A stretch of DNA of 64,000 nucleotides, from contig NC_081413.1 of NCBI RefSeq assembly GCF_030272615.1, positions 162,812,849-162,876,848 of the forward strand. Direction: 5' to 3'. Below the pieces are notes generated by a model. The model saw only the letters and a list, made by a program, of their open reading frames with translations, was not told the origin of the DNA and did no database searches. How positions within the stretch are numbered: position 1 is the stretch's first letter; each line of letters opens with the position of its first letter. Shown here piece by piece: positions 24,512 through 35,310 of the stretch. This DNA is from Cryptomeria japonica. Its lineage: Eukaryota > Streptophyta > Pinopsida > Cupressales > Cupressaceae. The position numbers and the translations under genes were made by a program.

Positions 24512-26520
24512 CAGATTATATTGACATAGATGAGCTATTAGGTCAGATTCCACCTCCACCTTCTCCACCTCCACCCCCACCTTCACCTACTCCTAAGGAG
24601 TTGAGGGAGAGCATGAGGAGGAATATTGCATCCCTCTCAAGAGATATTAGTACTATTAGACATGATCCTCATCCTCCTCCATAGCTACTATGCCTTACAA
24701 ATAGTATGAAAGGTGTTGTCCATTATGTACAGAAATTGGATGGGGAGTTGGATAGATATCACATGTTGAGGGAGTCCATGTGTGCTTATTATTCCGATGG
24801 ACTATCTTATAAATAGGTAAACAAGTTAAAAATAACAAAAAATAATTTGAAATGTTATTTTGTGAACCCAAAAATGGGTGAGGAGATAGATCCCAAAAAT
24901 TCACGTATATCTATTAGATGGTGTAGGCACCCACAGATAAGAGCACACTTTTGGGAGAATTGGTGGATGGTATTTGACCATCCACCACATTCTAATCATG
25001 AGGTGCCGATGTGGTTTTTGAAAAAATTATGGGCTGAATTTGAATTGGCTAAAAAACCCAATTACCTTGACATCAAATCATTTCAGGGGGTTGGCTGAGG
25101 CATGCCACAGGATAGGCCTAGGGCCAAATTGAGTGTTAGCGTTATAAATAGTGTGCATGATGATCCCCTTGTTCCTCTTCCTACACCAGTTGTTCTTGCA
25201 CCTGTTCATCATCGAGTAGTTGCATCTTCTCTTGGTTCAATGAGTGCCCTTTCGAACAATTTGTTAGAGTAGCTGCACCAAGTGAGGGCTACCCCCAACA
25301 TAGCACATGTTTGCACGAGTTGCAGGGGTATATGTACAGGTCCCCAGAGTAATGTTGCCCATGTAGGAGATGGTAATCTCATCGATGCTGATGTGGCCCA
25401 TGGTGGATATGATGATGTTGGCGAGGGTGTAGATGATGATGTCATCTCTTCATATGTTCTCCTGTGCACAGATGATCATCATCCTATAGAGGTACAAATT
25501 TATTTATATAATTTATAGTGCAATATTAAATTCAATATATATACACATATGAACCATAACACAAGTCTATTTTTTAAAATAGAGGAGGGTTCATACCATG
25601 TCATTGAGGGAACCCCATCATCTTACCTCAATATCTCGAGATGTTAGTGCCCCATTTACGGTATGCACTTTCACCAAGGTACATTGAATTACATTCAAAA
25701 TAAATAATTAAAACTTGAATTTAATAATGCGTATGATATTTTTTTTCAAATTTTGTAGGGTGTTTTGGGTAACACTAAGGTTGGAAATTCTTCACACCCT
25801 GGCCCATCGATCATTGAGGCTCAGCCTCATATACCCCTAGTATATTTTTCATCCATTAATTTTGAGTGTTTATATGCTTACTAATTTATGTACAAATCTG
25901 ATTCATGCCTATTTTTTGCAATTGTAGGCTTTTGGGTTGTCTGATGATGCATCATGTGTACGTCCTCACCCATCAGTGACTTTGGCTGCACATCAAACAC
26001 CATATGTATTCTTTTCTTCCATAAACTTCTTCTCATTTTATACTTTATAATTTATGTATATATAAATTTTATTTGTTCAAGCTATATATGTTATTCAGGT
26101 CAACACCACTATCACTCTTGATATGGCTATGGGATTGAGCCAAATGCAACCATCGACATTGTCATTTGATGTCATGATTAAAAAATAAATTCTAATTTGT
26201 CTATTATGTACTTGTTTTTTATAGGGATTATCAAAATTTATGTAATGTTTTTTTGTATAGGACTTGACTGCAACCACTTTTTTTTTTCATGAGAGTGGAC
26301 CTCCTCGTACCACTGAGGGCATTATAGAGCATGGTCATATGGTAATTTATTTTAAATGTTCATTATTTATTTACTTTATAAGTGAATTATGCAAGTCATT
26401 TTAATTAAACACACATAACTTCTTCTCAAGTTATCTTTTAATAATGTAGAGGAGGGCACAGGCACCGATATTGCAAACACACTAGATGGTGCATCTCAGG
26501 AGCACATCCAATAGGATGAT
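24512..26520 (+). pseudogene. Degenerate multi-exon gene of unknown function
   Basis: Not recognised. A first coding block (24512-24795) follows an intron-like acceptor (atatatgcag). It has a Pro-rich segment (PPPPSPPPPPPSP) and then a helical-looking, Arg- and Ser-rich stretch. A second block (24847-25520) contains a Trp-rich motif (FWENWWMVFDHPP) and an Asp/Gly-rich end, with in-frame TGA at 25097 and TAG at 25269. Short coding-like pieces follow, at 25577-25680, 25758-25850, 25928-26008, 26098-26187 and 26261-26342. Each is preceded by a pyrimidine-rich tract and AG, as at plant splice sites. It could be a decayed host gene or a transposon-captured gene. The many stops argue against function. 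Confidence 0.35.
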
Positions 26521-26635
26521 ACATCTTAGTCATCTCCGCATGGACTGAAGAGGACTGCAAATCAGATGCATGAGAGCTCTTAGATTATATATGTTAGAAC
26601 ATGTTATATTATTATATTATGGACTTTTTATGATG

Positions 26636-26790
26636 ACACTTGTTATTATGTTATTTGGTCTTGTTATTATGTCATTTCCTTCTTATTATTTTATCAGGAC
26701 TTGTTATTATGTTATCAATACTTGTTATATTATTTGGACTAGGACTTGTTATTATGTCATTTCCTTGTTATTATGATATCATGACTTGTT
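26636..26790. repeat. Imperfect minisatellite built on acttgttattatgt
   Basis: The unit acttgttattatgt(t/c)at recurs about six times with variable spacers (atttggt, atttcctt, atcagg). An apparent ORF of about 68 residues over it is low-complexity. Confidence 0.7.
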
Positions 26791-26799
26791 ATGTGTTTT

Positions 26800-28310
26800 G
26801 GTGCCCTCTACTATGATTTTTTCACACTTTACTTGTACAAGACATTTGTGTGTCATGTTGTCATTCTAGGCTCACACATGCATCCTAGGTAGAAAATAAT
26901 CATACTAATTTTTTTAACACATGCACATGATATGACATTATAAAACTATTAAATACAAATATTGTATGACATGCACATATTCTCCAATATCATATTCCAT
27001 TCTAGAGGCTTGCACATGCACATGTTATGACATTATTAAAGATCAAAGATAAAACTACTAATTATGAAAAGACATTGTAATCTAAACTAGAAGCATAGGT
27101 TGATGAAAAATATAAGAGTTATGAAATTTAATAGAAATAAAAAAAATTCAATTAACTATGAGTGGAGAAAAAATTTAACCTAGAACAATGTGATAGGTAG
27201 TTTTAAATATTGCATGTTCACATAAAGCTCATCAATTTTTTTTAATAAAATAATAGAACAAACAATGCAATATAAACTCTAAACTTATTAAAAGAGATGA
27301 GAATGATAATTGAAAATGTGATAGATAAGGAATACTCAACTATTTATTGGGAATTTATTATGTGTAGACAAATCATCACACATTGTTGACATTAAGCCAA
27401 ATTTATTTTCTAATATACATATAAATTAAAGACACACATGAGATATATGTAAATGCTCATGATAATGTTCTATCTATTGGCATGGATATAATAAAAAATA
27501 ATTGGTTCATTCTTTTTTTCAATCTCATTTTGAATAATTACCAATGACTTTTGAACTTGTCATTGAACACAAAATCTTAAATGCTATATCTATATTGATT
27601 TAGCATAAATAGTGATGGGAAACAATTAGCCTTTAAAATTGACATTTTTGGGAGCAATAAAATTAGAATATGAAAAGATAGGATGAAGTTGTTGAATAGT
27701 TCACTAAATGATGTAATTTAAAAATAATATATATCCTAAATAATTGAATGGATCATTTTTACAATCGAAATAATAATATTCAAAATGAGTACTATGGTGG
27801 ACTTATAACATAGACTTGTTATGATTAATTATTATGTACTTATTTGTTCATGTAATTGACAAGATGAATTGATTTTATGAGAACTAGATTAGAGTAGGAC
27901 ATATACATACATATATATAAGAAAACATCAACTTATTTATATTGAATGAAGTTACATCAATTGACATGAAAAAATAGCTATTGACATTAAAAACTATCCT
28001 CATCAATTAGTGAACATAGGGCCAATGTACATAGTTTATTTATTTAATAAAAGTAGATGAATAAAATGTTGTTTATGAAACCAAAATTATATCAATGTAT
28101 GCATGTTCTTCTAGGGGTCTTGCAAAAAAAAAATGAATGTTCAAATGTCATTAAAAATATATATTTAAAAGTAAAGTTCAATTTACGCTACCAAAAGTTA
28201 AATGTATTTTATTCAGTCTAATGTACTCACCAAGTTGTATCTATGTCATCCATGTCATCAAGTTGTACTTGACATCTCAATACCAAAATTTCATTTTACC
28301 TATGTATATT
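26800..28310. other. AT-rich intergenic DNA
   Basis: No coding region seen. Near the right end (28190-28315) is a segment resembling 35440-35540 (ttgtacttgacayct and accaaaa), so the LINE is bracketed by similar sequence. Confidence 0.55.
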
Positions 28311-28319
28311 TGTACTTGG

Positions 28320-29081
28320 CAACCCAAGCCCCCCTCTGAGAACCAAAGGGCCCCAGATAAAAAGGTTTGGCAAGTGAAAAGCTTAGACAGGAAAGATGAA
28401 ATCCCCAATTACCCCTTGGGGGAGAAGATGGAAGAAGCCTCTATCTCCAAGCCTTTTATGCAGGAAGCTCAGAGAAACGATCCAGACAAAGTCAACCTCC
28501 CGATCACTTCTCAAGCGGGGGAGTAGAAAGACCAGACTAACCACCCTAACAACATTTTAGAAGTGGTGGCTGACACCTGTGAAGGAAATGAGTTGCAAGA
28601 GGAAAATCATCAACCAGAGGAAGGGGAAATCACTATTTCCCAAGAAGAAAATACTGATTCCTCTTTGCTCATACCAAGCTTTGAAATCCAAGAAGCTCAA
28701 AAATGTGCAATTTTGGGCTTGAACCTCTCGGATTTAGTCTGGAGCTCAAAATCAGCCAACAATGATCTTAATGACTCAAATGCTTCTAGATCTCCTAAAT
28801 GGGGAAATGAAGAAGAAATATCTAAAATATTAACCAACCCAGTAGCGGATCCTGAGACAGATGCCAAATGGAAAATACTAAAGCAAAGGAATGAGAAAGG
28901 ATCAACTCCATCGACTTCTCTCATAAGAAAATCCAGCAGAATTTCTCAAGTGGATGTCGGGTATACCTCCTCCCCAGGTCGTCCCTCTAACCACACAGTC
29001 AGAATTAAGGAGGCCAGCAAGAACATTCTGAATGGAACCCAGAAGACTCTTAAGGAGTTAGGAACTAGTAAGTACCTATGA
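28320..29081 (+). pseudogene. LINE ORF1, C-terminal part
   Basis: RNA-binding partner protein of the LINE. It is open from about 28320, and an internal ATG lies at 28428. One in-frame TAG is at 28524. The visible part is hydrophilic, rich in Glu, Ser and Asn, and ends TLKELGTSKYL. The N-terminal RNA-binding domain and CCHC knuckle expected in plant L1 ORF1 are missing. Its stop overlaps the ORF2 start as ATGA (29078-29081), which suggests coupled translation. Confidence 0.7.
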
Positions 29082-32000
29082 AGATTATTTCTTGGAATAT
29101 TAGGGGACTTAATAACCCCCACAAGCAAGACATTATTAGGAATATTATAAGGGATAGTAAACCTAATATCTTTCTAATTCAAGAAACCAAAATGAGTAAA
29201 GAGTAAGTTGAATCTTTGAATTTTTTCAAAAATAGAAAAGTCAGTGGTGGAAGTTCTGAAGGTGCTTTAGGAGGCATTGCTACCATCTGGAATCTCAATT
29301 CTGTCAAAGGGAAAATTATCATCCAGGACAATAATTTCTTGTGTATCAAATTCGAGCATCTGAAAGATGGTACTACTTGGGTCCTTACTAACATCTATGC
29401 TCCCAACACCTTAAAGGCTAGAAATTCCTTTTGGAAAAATCTTATTCAAGTTAGGGTTAGCTTTAAGAATCTTAGCTGGGTGGTTATGGGAGATTTTAAC
29501 ACTCCTTTGAGAGAAGAGGAAAGATATGGAGGAAGGCCCCCCTAGTTGGAAAGCAAATTGGCCCTTATGGACTTCATAAATTCTTAGGCCCTCAATGATT
29601 TGGAAATTCAAGGATGTAATTATACTTGGGCTAACAGGAGAACTAGTACTGACCTCATCCAAGTCTGCCTAGATAGGACTCTCATTTTCGATGACTGGTT
29701 TAGTCATTATTTATGTTCTCTGTCAGCTCACATTTGGGTTGGTTCGGATCATTTTCCCATTACCTTTAATGCTAAATCCATCAACAGAAGGAGAAACTTC
29801 CACTTCAGATTTGAGAAAATGTGGACCCTCCACCCAGACATCAAAAGTAATATCCAGAAATGGTGGAGCATCCAAGTGGAAGGAACTGCAATGTATAGAG
29901 TTGTTAAGAAGATTAAGAGTATTAAGGATAACATAAGAATCTAGAATAAATCCAGCTTTGGGAACATTTTTGAGGCCAAAAATAAAGTCCAGAAGGATCT
30001 CAAAGAAATTCAAACTCAAATCCAGAAAGATGGTTTCAAAACTGTGTCCATTGCTAAAGAAAATGAGGTTCTCAAAAAATATCACGACATCATTGTGAAA
30101 GAGGAATAATTTTGGAAGCAGAGATCAAGAAGCATCTAGCTTAAGGAAGGTGATAGGAACACAAGATTCTTCCATATGTTGACTATCAAGCATAAAGAAG
30201 TTAACAGGATCTCCAAACTCGTGGTGGATAAAGGGGAGATTACTAAGGAGGAGGAAATCAGAAAGGAAGTCAAAAGTTTTTTTTCGGATCTGCTAAAGAA
30301 GGATAATAGATTGGATGTTGAAGACCAATCTTCTTTTCTCCTTAACATCTCTTGTCTCATAGATGATTATAAGAATGCTTCCCTTTCCTCCATTCCTTCT
30401 AATCAAGAAATAAAAAATGTTGTCTTCTCCTTTGATGGTTACAAAGCACCGGGCTCGGATGGTTTTCCAATATTCTTCTTCCAAGATTTCTGGGACATTG
30501 TCGGGAAAGATGTTACTGATGGAGTCAAGGAATTTTTTGGGGCTAGGAAACTTCTGAAAGAAATCAATGACACTTTCTAGCTCTCATTCCTAAATCTCAA
30601 GGGGCCGACTCCATGGACAAATTCAGACCTATCACTCTCTGCAATTCCTTTTATAAGATAATAGCTAAGGTCCTTACAACCAGATTGCTTTCTATCCTTC
30701 CAGCTATTTTCAGCCACCAGCAAACTAGTTTTGTCCCTGGTCATCAAATTCTAGATTCTATTATCACTATCCATGAGAACATCCATTCTCTAGTTAAAGC
30801 TAAGAAGAAGGGTCTTATTCTTAAGCTTGACCTCTCCAAAGCCTATGATAGGGTTGACTGGGATTTTCTCTTGAAGGTCCTCAGGTCTTTTGGTTTCTCC
30901 TCCAGAGTTGTGGATCTCATCACCCATCTTATCTCTTCTACTTCTTTTGTTGTCCTTATCAATGGTTCACCTTCCCCTTTTTCCAAGCTTCCAGAGGTCT
31001 AAGGCAAGGGGATCCTATATCCCCTATCCTTTTTATTATTATGGCAGAATGATTTGGAAGGAATATGGATAATTTGGTGCTGCAAAGCTCCTTTAAGGGC
31101 CTACACCAATCCTCTATTGATCTGATTTGTTCTAATCAACAATTTGTCAATGATACTATTATCATGGGGAACTCTAGTATCTTTGAAGCTAAACTTTTGA
31201 AGAGTAATATTTGCAAGTTTGCCTTTGCATCTGGCCAACTTATCAATTGGACCAAAAGTGAAGTCTTTTTCATCAACACTCCAGAGAGAAGACAACAAAG
31301 AATCAATAGAATCCTGGAGTGTAGGATTGTTGATCTTCCTACAAAATACCTTGGTCTCCCTATGGGCATTGCTACTCCTGACTCCTTCTGGAGCTTTCTA
31401 GTGGACAAATTCCAGAAAAAGTTAGTTGGATGGAAAGGAGCCCTCCTTAGTTAGGCTGGAAAGCTCCAACTTAGTAAAGCTTCTCTTCAAAGTATTCTGA
31501 TATATGCGCTTAGCCTTTTCAGAATTCCTGTGAAGTATGTTCATGCTATTAAGAAAATCCAAAGAATATTCCTTTGCTTTGGGGTTGAGGACAAGAAAAG
31601 AATGTCCCTGGTGGCTTGGGATCAAGTTTGTAAACTAAAGAAACATGGCGGGCTAGGACTGAGAAGGATCCATACTCTGAATGAAGCACTTATGTCCAAA
31701 CAAGTCTGGAGAATGTTCCATCTTGATACTGAATGGTGTAAAATTTGGCAAAGTAAGTACTCTCTTCTTTCCTCTTCCCTATCTTCTTTTATCAACTCTG
31801 ACATTAGTATTAATGGTTCCCACATATGGAATTATGCTTCAAAGTGTAAAGAAAGTATAGCTAAAGTAGTGATCTGGAAAGTTGGAAATGGTAGGAAAGT
31901 TCAATTCTGGGAGGATCCCTAGCTTTTTGAAAAACCTCTGATAGAAATCGATGAATGGGCCCTCTTTGCTCCCTCTTGTATTAGATATTATGGCTCCTTA

Positions 32001-33270
32001 GTTGCTAAGTATTGGAATGGCAATGAATGGTAGAATATTGAAAGCATTCACCCAAGCCTCTCTAAGCTTAAGACTCATCTGTCTGTGGTCTGGTTGAACA
32101 ATGAAGCTGACTCCCTGATATGGAAACATAATCCTAAAGGTACCCTCACTATCTCTTCCATGTTTGGTATCATGACCCCTGATCCTTTAGTGAATCCCAT
32201 CTGATCTAAAGTCTGGATTAGAGGCCTTACCCCCAAGATCAACTTCTTCTTCTAGGCTGTCCTTCACAACAAAATCTTAACCCTTGACAACCTAAAATGT
32301 AGAGGCTTTTCTTTCCCCAACATATGCGCTCTTTGCCTTTGGTAAGAAGAGTCTATGGATCACCTGGCCATCCACTGCCCCTTCTCAGCCTCCATTTGGG
32401 AAATGTTCCTCATTAGTTTTAGTATTAGCTGGGTGTTCCCCAAAACCATCTTAGATTTGTTCTCCTCCTAGAACATAAAATGGTCTAACTCTATTTTGAG
32501 TTATTTGTGGTAGCTCTCACTTCCTCACATCCTGTGGGGTCTTTGGAAAGAAAGAAATAACCAAATATTTAGGGATGTTTCACTCAACCAGGATATAGTG
32601 TTCCAAAAAATCCAATGGGCTATATAGGAGAATATAGAGATCAATGAGGGTCCTTGTGTTGCGAACAACCTTCAGGAAGCTAGCATTCTTAGGACTTGGA
32701 ACATGAAGTGTTCTGATAGCTCTAACCTCTTTCATAATAAAAGGCTTGATGTTATTTGGCAAACTCCTCCCCAAGGTTGGTTCAAAGTTAATTTTGATGG
32801 TGTTGCCAAAGGTAACCCGAGTCCTTCAGGTTGTGGAGCTGTTCTAAAAGATGACAAAGGAATGTGCAAGGAAATGGTTGTTGTCCCTATTGGGGTTCAA
32901 ACTAACCATAAAGTCGAAGCAATGGCTGCTCTCCAAGGTATCCTCCTAGCCAAAAAATGGAATTGTCCCTACCTTTGGATCGAAGGGGATTCAAACAATA
33001 TCATAAATTGTCTTAAGGGGGTCTCAAAACCTTCTTGGTTGATCAACAACATTATTACCTCTGCTAGAGACCTCATTTGCACCTTCAAAAAAAGCTACAT
33101 TTCCCACATTTACCAAGAGGCCAATGGTTCTACTGACTAGGCTGCCACCATGGCAATTAATAAGGAAGTAATGACCACGTGGATAGGAGAACATGTACTC
33201 CCTGAAGATGTCAAGCAAATCATTTGTCATGATCATTATAGAAGTACTCCTAAGATTCTCGATAGATAGG
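29078..33270 (+). pseudogene. LINE ORF2: endonuclease, reverse transcriptase, zinc-binding region, RNase H
   Basis: The endonuclease domain spans 29078-29770 (MKIISWNIRGLNNP at the start, then IQETK, NIYAPN, GDFNTP and SDHFPI). RT spans about 30400-31400 with KAPGSDGFP, FRPITLCN, LDLSKAYDRVDW and GLRQGDPISP. The catalytic F-A-D-D box reads F-V-N-D at 31143-31154. A C-x2-C...H-x-C zf-RVT-like region lies at 32205-32395. RNase H spans about 32775-33150 with the FDGVAKGNP, EAMAAL and EGDS motifs. One-base deletions near 30576 and 30990 change the frame. Stops include TAG at 29942, 31920, 32253 and 32469. The enzyme would nick DNA and prime reverse transcription in the nucleus, but not in this copy. 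Confidence 0.9.
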
Positions 33271-33447
33271 AAAATTATGAAAAGAATTGATTTGAGTACT
33301 TTGAGTCATTGTAATAATAAGATATTCATTAATTATATTATCATGACAATAACTTCCCGTGCTTTTTGGGTGACTCTTATTATTTTGAAAATATTTTCGG
33401 CTAATTTGCTCTGCAAGCTTCGAAATTTGGTGTTGAACAATGACAAA

Positions 33448-35153
33448 ATGGGTGGCAACAGGAGGCGATATGAACCAAGTAGATGTAAAGAATGGAAACA
33501 AAAGGAGGAGGTTTGGGGTATTCTGTAGAAGGGTGGCCTCTCAAAATTCATGGAGAGACTCCATGGTCATGACAGCATGGTCACCAGCTTTTTCTGTAAA
33601 AACTGGAAGAAGGGAATGCTGAGAATGGGAGATCAAACTATGGAAATCGACGAGGATCTAATTTCTCAAGCTACAGGCCTCACAAGAGATGGGTGCAACT
33701 TCTACAGAGATAGGAAAGTTAGTAGGGAAGCTATAGAAAGATACCTGAACACAAAGAAAGAGAATAAATGACTCGTAAAGTTGAGCAAAACCTACTACCC
33801 ACCCAGGGCTTTTGCCAAACCCTGGCGGGAAGTTCTCTTTGTTTTAATGCGATATATCACACTAGATGGTAGGTTCACCAAAGTCTATGGTTATCACTTT
33901 GTCCTACTGAACCACTTTAGGCACAATGATAAGGTAAATTTTCCTTATTTTCTGCTTTGTTCGATGAATGCATCCCTCAAGGCCCACAAAGAGAAACCGC
34001 AGGGTGATACGGCCATGCACTAAGGCCTGATGGTCCTCATCTATGACCATCTTAAGGCCAACCAAATTGCTTGCATGCAACCCTCTATGGATACTAAGGA
34101 TGAGGGGTCTGACCTTGCCTTCTTAGAGGATGAGGAATCTGAAAGTGACCCCACGACCGACACTAAGGACAACATGGATGTCTCGGATTATGATAGTGGA
34201 AAGAAGAGGAAATACAACAAAACCAGACCCTCATTCTCTAAGGGAAAAAAGCTCAAAGGTAAACCCTTGATTACAATTTCTTTGGAAGAGGAGACTTCGA
34301 ACGACTCTAAGGAAGAGTACCCTCAAGGGCAGCTGAAGAAGAGGACTAAAGTTCACACCTAGGCTAGAAAAATGTACAAGAAGAAAGAGGAGAGTGTTAA
34401 GGAACTGGAAGTTCAAAAGCAAGTTAGGGACCCGGATAATGACCAAAATCTAGAAAAGAAGACATTGGAAGAGGCTCTTAGGGTTGTTGACACCACCACC
34501 CTGCACACCCCTAAAGTGGAAATGGCTACCCCTGAAAAAGTTGACCACCCATCTAATCCTCCCCCGAGGGTTTGCATGTTTTTATGGAAACAATTGAGTG
34601 GCTCATCAATGGTTACAAGAAAGCTATGGACGAAAATAAAAAACTCTATAATAGAATCCTAATCTTAGAAACCATCAATATAGGGGAAGGGAAAACCATG
34701 GCGAACTTCATTGAGGACTTGAAAAGTACTATCGCCAAAGCTGAAGACATAAGAGATGCTTTCAATCCTAGGTTCGAAAAAATTGAGAAGGATTTGCTAG
34801 AAAGAAAGAATCTTGCTAACACCAACGACCACATTCTCACAGATACTATTAGCAAAATTGGTAAAATAGAGGAGTTTTTGAAGAGCATTACCAAACAGAG
34901 CCTCAACATCTTGAAGATTTCAGCCAACAACACCAACACTCTCATCAACAAGCTGGATGATGATAAGGAAATTATGGACATTGACCCAGAAATGGAAGGA
35001 ATAAGGGAAGTTCAAGGTCCCAGAACCCGTACCAGAGGAAAAAAGAAGGATAAAAAACCAAACAAGGATCTGGAAGACCTTAAAGTTGTCGGGGCTACTT
35101 ACAATGAGCTGGTGATGAAGGCAAAGGACTTGTTGAAGAAAATTACTATGTAG
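33448..35153 (+). pseudogene. LINE-associated third ORF (plant transposon-protein-like plus coiled coil)
   Basis: A ~568-codon frame between the RNase H domain and the LINE 3' UTR, starting at ATG 33448. The N-terminal ~200 residues contain a conserved-looking block (SQATGLTRDGCNFYRD, then a Pro-rich FAKPWREVLF segment, GYHFVLLNHFRH, NFPYFLL). This recalls the putative plant transposon or mobile-domain proteins; that match is from memory and tentative. An acidic region follows, then a coiled coil (about 34600-34980) and a Lys/Arg-rich tail. Stops are at 33526, 33769, 34021 and 34360. A frame change near 34570 falls in a C-rich run. It could instead be a separate element's ORF abutting the LINE. 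Confidence 0.55.
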
Positions 35154-35310
35154 TGCCCTCTTAGTTTCTTTTTTGTTGTTTGTTTTGTTGTCCTTTCAGT
35201 TTACTAGCTTTTTGCCAATCTTTTTATATGCAGTTCTTAAGCACTGTGGGTGACTTATCTTAATATCTCTTGTTAAAGGTTTCAGGTCCTGAAAACCTAT
35301 TTTTTTAATT
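35154..35310 (+). other. Probable LINE 3' untranslated region
   Basis: T-rich, with ttttttgttgtttg blocks, directly after the third ORF, and fading into unrelated AT-rich DNA after tttttaattaatcag. It resembles plant L1 3' ends in composition. Confidence 0.5.

Larger units (their letters stand above)
28320..35310 (+). mobile_element. LINE (L1-like non-LTR retrotransposon) with RNase H and an extra third ORF
   Basis: About 7.0 kb. It holds the end of ORF1, an ORF2 with apurinic endonuclease, reverse transcriptase, a Cys/His zinc-binding region and RNase H, then a third ORF and a 3' UTR (35154-35310) rich in tttgttgt. ORF1 lacks the N-terminal domain and zinc knuckle typical of plant L1, so the copy looks 5' truncated, as target-primed reverse transcription often leaves it. 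Frameshifts, stops and a mutated RT catalytic box make it inactive. The exact ends are uncertain; no clean poly(A) or target duplication was identified. Confidence 0.88.

Noticed and set aside
29723-30085. 120-residue minus-strand ORF inside the LINE
   Set aside because: Antisense shadow of the endonuclease region; the sense strand carries recognisable motifs.
33250-33551. Minus-strand ORFs around the start of the LINE third ORF
   Set aside because: No domains; they overlap sense coding sequence with a consistent frame.
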